The position numbers were made by a program, and so were the translations under genes. A stretch of 64,000 nt of DNA from Streptomyces sp. NBC_00878 (GTDB taxonomy: Bacteria; Actinomycetota; Actinomycetes; Streptomycetales; Streptomycetaceae): contig NZ_JAPEOK010000001.1 in assembly GCF_026341515.1 (NCBI RefSeq), positions 6,820,001 to 6,884,000 of the forward strand. The letters run 5' to 3'. Below the pieces are notes generated by a model. The model ran no database searches and was not told the origin of the DNA. It saw only the letters and a list, made by a program, of their open reading frames with translations. Shown here piece after piece: positions 57,676 to 64,000 of this stretch (positions are counted from its first letter, which is position 1; every line of letters begins with the position of its first letter).

Positions 57676-59139
57676 GTGCCGCGTCTGCTCCCCTTCAAGG
57701 GGCTCACCCGTGGCGGGGTTCGACCCCGTCGGCGAGGCCACGGCCGCCCCGGTGCGGGCCGGCCCGGGGCGGCTCGACGCGGGCATGTCCGGCGCGGGCG
57801 GGCCTGGCGCGGGCAGTCCTGGCGTGAGCGGTGGTGGCACGCGCCCGCGGCCGTGTTCACCTCCATGACGGCCCTCGCCGCCACCTCCCTCATCGCGGGC
57901 CCCTCGGTCGCCGTCCCCCTCTCCCTGCCGTGCACCCTGACGCGCACCGGCGTGCACCACTCGGAGGGCCTGGACACCTGGAACGCCGCCTATCCGCGCC
58001 CCACCAGCCAACTTGACGCGGTGATGGTCTTCCTCTCCTTCCCGGACGCCGCCCCGCTGACCACGCCGGCCGAACTGGCGACCGACTACTTCCCCGCCAC
58101 CAGCCGCTTCTTCGAACGGGCCTCGTACGGCAAATTCCACCTCCGCCCGCACCCGATCGCCGAGTGGATCCGGATGCCGCGCGCCTCCACCTCGTACGCC
58201 ATACAGCGCGACTGGACCGCGGCGGCGCGCTCCGCGTATCTGCGCGACGCCCTCGCCGCGGCGGACGACCGGGTCGACTTCTCCCGCTACGACGTCGTCT
58301 ACTTCGTCGCCGACCCGGACGCGCCGGGAGTCGACTCGGACGCGACGAAGGTGGTGAACCTGGATGTGCCGCTGCGGGCCGACGGCAAGGACATCCGGCG
58401 GGTCGTCACGGTGTTCGAGGAGCATCCGCCGGACCGGCTGGTCCTCGCCCACGAGACCGGACACGTCTTCGACCTGCCCGACCTCTACCACCGGCCCACC
58501 GACGGAAAGGGCGACTGGGACACGCATGTCGGCGACTGGGACCTCATGGGCAGCCAGTTCGGACTGGCGCCCGACCTGTTCGGCTGGCACAAGTGGAAGC
58601 TCGGGTGGCTGGAACCGCACCAAGTGGCGTGTGTACGGAGCTCGGGCGGGCGGGGTACGAGGCTGACGCTGGAGCAGCTGGGAGCGGGACCCGGGGTGGC
58701 CGCGGCGGGTTCGGAGGCCTTCCGGAGGGCGGGTGTTCCCGGGGCCGGGGCGGGGGCGGGGGCCATGGGATTCGGGTCCGGGAACGGGACGAAACTCGCG
58801 GTGGTGCGGACCGGGCCGGACACCGCGGTCGCCTTCGAGGCGCGCGGACCGGTCGGCAACGACGAGTCGGTCTGCTCACAGGGAGTGCTCGTCTACCGCG
58901 TGCGCGGCGGGACCCAGTCCGGCGGCGGCCCCATCGAGGTCGTCGACGCGCATCCCGAGTCCGCGGCCTGCTGGGACGGCTCGGTCTATCCGCAGCTCGC
59001 CGACGCGCCGGTCGCGCTCGGGGAGAGCTTCACCGTGCCGGGCGACGACGTACGCGTCGAGGTGACGGACCGGACGGCCTCGGGCGCGTGGACGGTGACG
59101 ATTTCGATCGGGAGTGCCGGGAGCGCTCGGGAGCGCTGA
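57676..59139 (+). CDS. M6-type secreted metalloprotease
   Basis: 487 residues from GTG 57676, with GGAGG six bases upstream. An Arg-rich N-terminus and hydrophobic segment (PAAVFTSMTALAATSLIAG) indicate secretion or a signal anchor. The catalytic zinc motif is LAHETGHVFDLPD, with a third ligand region DLMGSQ and a trailing HKWKLGW. Four Cys in the second half (VACVRSS, SVCSQG, AACWDG and others) may form disulfides. A Gly/Ala linker (GVPGAGAGAGAMGFGSG) interrupts the C-terminal part. It is likely an extracellular protease. It is divergent from cdgA. Confidence 0.88.
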   Translation: MPRLLPFKGLTRGGVRPRRRGHGRPGAGRPGAARRGHVRRGRAWRGQSWRERWWHAPAAVFTSMTALAATSLIAGPSVAVPLSLPCTLTRTGVHHSEGLDTWNAAYPRPTSQLDAVMVFLSFPDAAPLTTPAELATDYFPATSRFFERASYGKFHLRPHPIAEWIRMPRASTSYAIQRDWTAAARSAYLRDALAAADDRVDFSRYDVVYFVADPDAPGVDSDATKVVNLDVPLRADGKDIRRVVTVFEEHPPDRLVLAHETGHVFDLPDLYHRPTDGKGDWDTHVGDWDLMGSQFGLAPDLFGWHKWKLGWLEPHQVACVRSSGGRGTRLTLEQLGAGPGVAAAGSEAFRRAGVPGAGAGAGAMGFGSGNGTKLAVVRTGPDTAVAFEARGPVGNDESVCSQGVLVYRVRGGTQSGGGPIEVVDAHPESAACWDGSVYPQLADAPVALGESFTVPGDDVRVEVTDRTASGAWTVTISIGSAGSARER

Positions 59140-59215
59140 GAGCACTGGGAGTGCCGAGAGCACCGGGAGTACTGGGCGCTGAGAGTGTCCCGCCGGACGT
59201 ACGGAGGCATGCGAA

Positions 59216-59241
59216 AAGCCCCCCGCTTCCGCGAGGGGCTT
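59216..59241 (-). terminator. tRNA-Lys terminator with U-run
   Basis: An 11-bp stem AAGCCCCCCGC / GCGAGGGGCTT (one mismatch) with a TTCC loop lies 12 nt beyond the minus-strand tRNA. It is followed on that strand by TTTTCGC, a short U-run. Confidence 0.85.
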
Positions 59242-59252
59242 CTCACCGTCTG

Positions 59253-59326
59253 TGCGCCGCCAGGGACTCGAACCCCGGACCCGCTGATTAAGAGTCAGCT
59301 GCTCTAACCAACTGAGCTAGCGGCGC
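59253..59326 (-). tRNA. tRNA-Lys (CUU), copy 3
   Basis: The sequence is identical to the copies at 36457-36530 and 44396-44469. Its 5' end overlaps the stop codon of the minus-strand prim-pol-like gene by 10 nt (TAG in GCGCCGCTAGC), so the mRNA of that gene must run into the tRNA. Confidence 0.97.
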
Positions 59327-60198
59327 TTGCTGACGTCGTAGACCTTAGCATCCTGATCGGCGCGAGGAAAAATCGATATCCGGGCCTCGGGGGAGGGCTC
59401 CGGTGTCCGCCGCCGGGCCGCTGACCGGGCAGCTCGTATCGCGGCCCAGAGCAGGATCGCCGGGGTCGGCAGCCACGGGTGGCGGGTGTCGGGAGCGACC
59501 AGCCAGCGGGATTCGGCACGGGGACAGGACTCGGCGCGGGCGCAGGATTCAAGGCGGGCAGGGGATTCGACTCGGGCAGGGGATTCGACTCGGGCAAGGG
59601 ATTCGACTCGGGCAGGGGATGGGGTGCGAGACGGGGATTCGATGCCGGGCGTGGCCGGGACGGTCAAGGCGGGCGGCGGGACCGTCACCGCGTCGCCGGT
59701 TCCGTGGCAGAGGAGCGGCGGGACGGTCCGGCCCCGGTCCGAGGCGCCGCGCGAGCCCCACTCCTCCCACTTCAGGAGCGCGGGCAGCCGTTGTGCGGTG
59801 CCCGGCGCGGCGAACAGGAGCAGCCGGCCTCCGTACGTGGCCACGGGGCCCGATCCCGGGCCCTCGTCCCATAACCGGTCCAGCATGCGGCGGCCGAAGA
59901 GCGCGGGCGCGTTGACGACGTCGAAGGCGGAGCCGCAGGACAGGACCATCGGGGCGGTGGGCCGCTCCTCCCAGAAGGGGAGCGTGTCGCGCGGATGGGT
60001 TCCTGCCGAGGCGAGCCAGGCGGCGCCCTCGGAAGTGACCCCCGAGACGTCGAAGCGGTCGGGGAGCGGCTCGATGGCGCTGTGGGTGTGGCTGTGGATG
60101 CAGCCGTTGCCCTCGCTGCCGCTGCCGCCGGGGTCGTGGCCGGGTCCGGGGCCGGGGCTGTCGGGGGTGATGCTTGCCAGGTTCCGATCGCTGCTCAT
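59317..60198 (-). CDS. Bifunctional DNA primase/polymerase-like (prim-pol) protein ending in a tRNA gene
   Basis: 293 residues. It resembles Streptomyces proteins annotated bifunctional DNA primase/polymerase, with a His-rich N-terminus (HSHTHSAIEPLPDRFDV), GAAWLASAGTHPRDTLPFWEERPTAPMV, FDVVNAPALFGRRML and VATYGGRLLLFAAPGTAQRLPALLKWEEWG. The C-terminal third is built from imperfect ARVESPARVESLARVES repeats. The annotation is by resemblance and no catalytic acidic cluster can be asserted. The stop TAG lies inside the tRNA-Lys at 59317-59319. The DNA contains 18-nt tandem repeats GGGGATTCGACTCGGGCA near 59571-59625. Confidence 0.65.
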   Translation of the reverse strand: MSSDRNLASITPDSPGPGPGHDPGGSGSEGNGCIHSHTHSAIEPLPDRFDVSGVTSEGAAWLASAGTHPRDTLPFWEERPTAPMVLSCGSAFDVVNAPALFGRRMLDRLWDEGPGSGPVATYGGRLLLFAAPGTAQRLPALLKWEEWGSRGASDRGRTVPPLLCHGTGDAVTVPPPALTVPATPGIESPSRTPSPARVESLARVESPARVESPARLESCARAESCPRAESRWLVAPDTRHPWLPTPAILLWAAIRAARSAARRRTPEPSPEARISIFPRADQDAKVYDVSKRR

Positions 60199-60397
60199 GG
60201 CATCTAGAGCTACCGGGGGTGAGCGGACAGTCCCTGAGGGTTGCGGGAACTGGGGACAGCCGGGTGCGAGGTGGGGTATCTTGCCCGCCTGGCATATGCC
60301 GCAGGCGATTTTCGGAAATGCGTGGCTTGGATGTACGACATGCGGGCCCGGTTTGTGCGCCGGTTTGTGCGCCCGGTCCGGCTGGGTGTGTCGGCGC

Positions 60398-60763
60398 TCA
60401 GACCGGGTCGGCGTACCCCTCGGCGTCCGCTCCGCGCAGCAGTTCCCGGCCGAACTCGACCATCTTCTTCGCGTAGTCCTCGGTCCACTCGGCCTGCTCG
60501 GCGATCGCCGCGGGCGTCAGCCGGTCGAACCGGCGGGGGTCGGCGAGCTGCGCGGCGGCCATCGCCTGGAACTCGACGGCGCGGTCGGTGGCGGCGCGGA
60601 ACGCGAGGGTCAGCTCCGTGGCCCGGGCCAGCAGCGCCCCGGGGTCGTCGATCGACTCCAGGTCGAAGAAGTGCTCGGGGTCGGCGCCGGCGTCCGCGGG
60701 CTCGAAGAGCAGCGCTGCGGGGCGAAGCCGCGGCTCGTTCCGACGCGACGTGGGCTCCGCCAT
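60398..60763 (-). CDS. Small conserved protein of unknown function
   Basis: 121 residues from ATG 60763 with GGAGGAG upstream. Acidic, helical: FEPADAGADPEHFFDLESIDDPGALLARATELTLAFRAATDRAVEFQAM, then LTPAAIAEQAEWTEDYAKKMVEFGRELLRG. No domain could be named. It lies between the prim-pol-like gene and the helicase module, all on the minus strand. Longer frames upstream are rejected for lack of a site. Confidence 0.7.
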   Translation of the reverse strand: MAEPTSRRNEPRLRPAALLFEPADAGADPEHFFDLESIDDPGALLARATELTLAFRAATDRAVEFQAMAAAQLADPRRFDRLTPAAIAEQAEWTEDYAKKMVEFGRELLRGADAEGYADPV

Positions 60764-60984
60764 GACTTCTCCTCCTCGTACGGTGGTCGGCCCGTCCTGT
60801 GTGGGTGGGCCACCGTCCATTGTCCCTTGACCGCGCAAGAGGGCGACAAGCCTGGCCTGACCGGCCCTGATGCACGCTCTGTACTACCCTTCGCGATCCC
60901 TTACGACTCCCACGCGACCCGGTTGTTCCGACAGATGGGACAGCACCGCGTGGTTCGCCCCCTCGGGTGTCCGGGGTGCGTCGA

Positions 60985-62319
60985 TCACGGCTGCCAGACC
61001 ACCCGGTGCTTGGACCAGTGGTCCCATGTGGACATCATCGCCTCCCAGCCGTCGGGGAACTTCACCGTGACGCCGAGCTGGACCGGTTCCGTGGACGGGT
61101 GGTCGTCGAGGAGGTCGCTGACACCCGCGCGGCAGACGACGACGCAGGCGTGGCGGTGGCGGGACGCCAGGACGCACAGGCGGCCCGTTTCGAGGTGGAA
61201 GGCCGTTGCGTCGGGGCGGCCCGACAGGGGGTGCAGGACGACGGTCACGTCGTACTCGCGGCCCTGGAGACGGTTCGCCGTGTCCACGGTCACGTCCGTG
61301 ACGCCCAGCTCCGCCAGGGCCGAGCGGACGGCCGCCGCCTGGTCGCGGTGCGCGGTGCCGACGGCGATGCGGTCGGCCGTCAGCGGGGTGGCATCGGGGG
61401 AGCGCTCGGACGTCGCCGTGCCGCCCCGGTCCAGGAGACGGCGTACGACCTGGGCGAGCGCCCGGATCGCTTCCGGGTCCGTGCGTGGCGTGTGGCGGGC
61501 GGGCAGTTCCAGCAGGCCCCAGCCCGATTCGGCCGCCTCGTCGATGACCTGGTCGAGGCCGGAACCGTCCGACGGGACGGTGAAGGCGAGGTGGCGGTCG
61601 CCGTGGCCCGTGCCGCTGCGGAACGGCGTGAAGGGGTAGAACGCGTCCGAGACCAGCGGCGCCGCCGACGCCGGAAGCCGCCAGGAGACGGGGAGGCGGT
61701 GCTGCGGCAGCTCCGGGTTGTGGGCCAGGAGCGTGGTGACGGCGGAGGCCGAGGGGTCGTACGACAGCCCTGCCCACTGCTCGCTGCCGACGATCGCGAA
61801 CGGGTCCAGCTGGCCCGGGTCGCCCACGAAGAGCGCCCGCTCGAACAGCCCGGCCACGGCGAGCAGCGCGTCCGAACGCATCTGGTACGCCTCGTCGACG
61901 ATCGCGTGCCGCCACGGCTCGACGCCCTTGACGTGCGCCCACTTCGCGGCCGTCGAGATGACGACGTCGAGTCCGGTGAGCTCCCCGGCCTTCGCGGACT
62001 TGCGGACGTGTCGCAGGTCGTCGAGCGCCTTGTCGTACGGGTCCGAGTCGCTGCTGTGCAGACGGCCGACGGGCAGCTCGGGGTTCTTCTCGGCGAGCCG
62101 CAGCACGAGGTCGTCGACCTGTGCGTTCGTCTGCGCGATGACCATCAACGGGCGCCCGGCGTCGGCCAGTTCGAGCGCGGCCCGCACCACGAGTGTGGAC
62201 TTGCCCGCGCCGGGCGGGGAGTCGACGACGACTCCGCGGTGCGTCCCGTGGAGGGTGTCGCGCAGGATCGCGTCGGTGGCGCGGGCCGCCTCGGCGCCCG
62301 GATCGAACACGGTGGTCAC
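60985..62319 (-). CDS. Superfamily-1 type DNA/RNA helicase-like ATPase
   Basis: 444 residues from GTG 62319, which overlaps the stop of the upstream gene (GTGA). Walker A VVVDSPPGAGKSTLVVRA (about 29-46), Walker B HAIVDEAYQM (DEAY in place of DEXX), motif III GDPGQLDPFAI, a C-terminal VDTANRLQGREYDVTVV and VLASRHRHACVVVC fit UvrD/AAA_12-type SF1 helicases. A nuclease motif is not seen. It is coupled to the protein at 62316-63983, with which it probably forms a two-component module. Confidence 0.85.
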   Translation of the reverse strand: MTTVFDPGAEAARATDAILRDTLHGTHRGVVVDSPPGAGKSTLVVRAALELADAGRPLMVIAQTNAQVDDLVLRLAEKNPELPVGRLHSSDSDPYDKALDDLRHVRKSAKAGELTGLDVVISTAAKWAHVKGVEPWRHAIVDEAYQMRSDALLAVAGLFERALFVGDPGQLDPFAIVGSEQWAGLSYDPSASAVTTLLAHNPELPQHRLPVSWRLPASAAPLVSDAFYPFTPFRSGTGHGDRHLAFTVPSDGSGLDQVIDEAAESGWGLLELPARHTPRTDPEAIRALAQVVRRLLDRGGTATSERSPDATPLTADRIAVGTAHRDQAAAVRSALAELGVTDVTVDTANRLQGREYDVTVVLHPLSGRPDATAFHLETGRLCVLASRHRHACVVVCRAGVSDLLDDHPSTEPVQLGVTVKFPDGWEAMMSTWDHWSKHRVVWQP

Positions 62320-63983
62320 AGGACGTCCTCTTCGGTCACGGCGTCGGGCCGCACCTCTGGTGGCGGGGCGGCGGCGTCGGTCTCGCCGGGCGGTCCGCCG
62401 TGCGTCCACGGCGTCTCCTCCGGGTCGGGCAGCTTCGCACCGCCCCGCTGCTCGTGCTCGAAGAGCGTGAAGCAGACGAGGTCGCCCTTCTCCGGTACGG
62501 ATCCGGTCTCGGGCACCTTGCCGCGGCCCATCTTGTCGACCACGCGCAGTACGAGGAGGGCGGGGTTGCCGTCGCGGCTGCTCTCGTGGCTGCTCTCGCG
62601 GGTGTCGGCGCCGTCGTCCTCGTATCCGAGGTGCTCGACGAATTCGGCCGCCTGTGGTTTGCCGCCCAGGGACCGGTAGACCTTGGCGCGCTCGCCGAGG
62701 TGCGGCCGGTCGTCCGTGCGAACGGTCACGAGGGGGCGCGGGCTGGGCCGCTTGCCCTCGCTGTACGCCATCACGACGTCCGTGACCTCGCCCGAGAAGG
62801 CCTCGCCCGCGAGCCGCCGGCCGGCCATGACGAGCGGGTCGTCGAGGGCCTCCTGGGCGTCCAGGCGGGCCTGTTCGCGTTCGCGCGTGGCGAGTTTGTT
62901 CGCCGCCGTGACCGCGTCGTCGTGGCGCGGCTGCGGGGGTTCGCCGGCCAGGACACGGTCCCGGTGGCCGGTGAACGACCAGCGGTCCCGGGTCCACCGG
63001 TCGGCCGCGTGGGCGCCTTCGGGCAGTTCGCGCAGGAGGTCGAGGCCGCGCCACACCGCGTCCCAGGTGGGCCGGGTGCGGCTCTCCACGAGGTCGCGGA
63101 TCCGGCGCTCGGCGGCGGCGAGTTCGCCGAGCCGGTCGTCCGCCTCGACGCCGTCCTCGGCCGCCGCGAGCGCCGTACGCGCGCGGTCGTAGAGCTCGAT
63201 GGCGGGGGCGAGCAGTTTGTTGTCGAACGCCGGGTCGGTGGCCGGCCCGGCAGGCGGGCAGACGAGTTGTCCCTTGCCGTCCCGACGGAGCTCGGCCCGC
63301 AGCGCGGCCTCGGCGCCGGACTCGCCCTCCGGCGGATCGATCCAGGCGAGCAGCGCCCCGAGGTGCTGGTCCTCCAGGCTGGACTGTCCGGTCGCCCAGT
63401 GCCGGGACAGGACGTCGGTGAGCGCGAGGAGGAGCGAGGACCCGGGTACGCGGGAACGCTCGCCGTAGTGCGTGAGCCACCGGCCGAGCAGGGGCACGCG
63501 CGGGGGCGCCGGATGCGGTGTCTCCGGGTCCTGCTCGGCGGTGCGCCTAAAGCGCATGGATCGGCCGAGCAGCCGTACGAAGTCGATGCCCGAGCGGCTC
63601 GGCACGATCAACTGCGGGGCGTCAGCGCACAGTTCGACTTCCACCTTGACCCGCTTGCCGGTCTCCGGGTCGGTCTCGTTGCGCTCGGCCGCCTCGACGT
63701 CGTCTGCGTACGCGTCGATGTACGGCAGGACGACGTCCGCCAGCTCGGCGAGGAACGCGAACCGGAGGTCGCGGTCGCGGGGCTGCGGTACGACCAGGAG
63801 GCGGGGGGTGTCGCGGGCCGTGCCGACCAGTGCCCCTAGCGGGGCCCCGGCTTCTCCTGCGGTGGTGAGCGGTACGAAGACGAGGGGGTGCTCGGAGAGG
63901 TGGCGGTGGCGGGCGGTGGCCAGGGGCTGGGTTCGGCCGGTGTCCACGGCTTCCAGCCGGGCGAGGGTGGTGATCAGTGACAT
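62316..63983 (-). CDS. Partner protein of the helicase module, unknown function
   Basis: 555 residues from ATG 63983, with GGGGAGGC upstream. Helical, charged and Arg/Glu/Ala-rich: AAERRIRDLVESRTRPTWDAVWRGLDLLREL, NKLATREREQARLDAQEALDDPLVMAGRRL, ending in a Pro-rich acidic tail (PPPEVRPDAVTEEDVL). No transmembrane segment and no recognised domain. Its stop overlaps the helicase-like gene (GTGA), so both are translated together. It may be a recognition or regulatory subunit, or a processivity factor; this is inference from gene order. Confidence 0.75.
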   Translation of the reverse strand: MSLITTLARLEAVDTGRTQPLATARHRHLSEHPLVFVPLTTAGEAGAPLGALVGTARDTPRLLVVPQPRDRDLRFAFLAELADVVLPYIDAYADDVEAAERNETDPETGKRVKVEVELCADAPQLIVPSRSGIDFVRLLGRSMRFRRTAEQDPETPHPAPPRVPLLGRWLTHYGERSRVPGSSLLLALTDVLSRHWATGQSSLEDQHLGALLAWIDPPEGESGAEAALRAELRRDGKGQLVCPPAGPATDPAFDNKLLAPAIELYDRARTALAAAEDGVEADDRLGELAAAERRIRDLVESRTRPTWDAVWRGLDLLRELPEGAHAADRWTRDRWSFTGHRDRVLAGEPPQPRHDDAVTAANKLATREREQARLDAQEALDDPLVMAGRRLAGEAFSGEVTDVVMAYSEGKRPSPRPLVTVRTDDRPHLGERAKVYRSLGGKPQAAEFVEHLGYEDDGADTRESSHESSRDGNPALLVLRVVDKMGRGKVPETGSVPEKGDLVCFTLFEHEQRGGAKLPDPEETPWTHGGPPGETDAAAPPPEVRPDAVTEEDVL

Positions 63984-64000
63984 GGGGCTGCCTCCCCGGC

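Noticed and set aside
36457..59326. tRNA-Lys copies considered as an integration site for a mobile element
   Set aside because: No integrase, excisionase, or direct repeat of a tRNA 3' end was found nearby.
1..64000. CRISPR array or cas genes
   Set aside because: No regularly spaced repeat with unique spacers and no Cas motif was seen. The tandem repeats found are too short or coding.

Overview
The window is chromosomal DNA of a Streptomyces-type actinomycete. The evidence is very high G+C with strong third-position GC bias, frequent GTG starts, many ATGA/GTGA start-stop overlaps, class E and class F sortases with their substrates, and a cslA/glxA/cslZ cellulose-synthase-like locus. GlcNAc-type (DasR-like) and BldD-like operator sequences, and dispersed Streptomyces intergenic hairpin repeats, point the same way. 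Most of positions 9349-63983 looks like ordinary core chromosome.

Positions 1-8721 are an accessory DNA-modification/defence island. A C5-cytosine methyltransferase runs off the left edge (minus strand). A perfect 38-bp dyad separates it from a divergent wHTH-like/HNH nuclease followed by a second, related C5 methyltransferase. Converging on these is a four-gene minus-strand operon that reads GHKL (MORC/MutL-like) ATPase, Z1-type superfamily 2 ATPase, a second HNH nuclease and a Vsr mismatch endonuclease. The family combination matches the MORC-centred restriction-modification systems described by comparative genomics, but the paired methyltransferases and paired nucleases are unusual.

Positions 9349-19459 hold a SEC-C/TPR-like protein, a class E sortase, a lipoprotein plus two tandem Ser/Thr kinases with extracytoplasmic type-I binding-protein sensor domains, a YidC paralogue and a fumarylacetoacetate-hydrolase-family enzyme. 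Positions 19650-28590 hold a haem-degrading-domain protein and a Gfo/Idh oxidoreductase divergent from a ROK regulator over a clear operator, an ADP-ribosylglycohydrolase, two sortase-type surface proteins, a NagD-like HAD phosphatase and a class F sortase.

Positions 28900-41089 carry a GAF-ANTAR regulator, the cslZ (GH6) / glxA (radical copper oxidase) / cslA (GT2) apical-glycan locus, a GntR regulator, a cell-wall NlpC/P60 protein, an SPFH protein, a small-molecule kinase and an AA10 LPMO. The LPMO promoter carries a DasR-type box.

Positions 41219-55103 include an acyl-CoA synthetase, an IclR regulator, an EhuABCD-like (ectoine-type) ABC transporter and associated catabolic genes (DUF3830, amidase, 2-hydroxyacid dehydrogenase, two EutA/maleate-isomerase-like proteins), and an LLM flavin oxidoreductase. 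Positions 55094-63983 hold a PAS-GGDEF-EAL protein resembling CdgA, an M6-type metalloprotease, a prim-pol-like protein whose stop codon lies inside a tRNA, a small conserved protein, and a two-gene UvrD/DEAD-like helicase module. Three identical tRNA-Lys(CUU) genes are dispersed on the minus strand.
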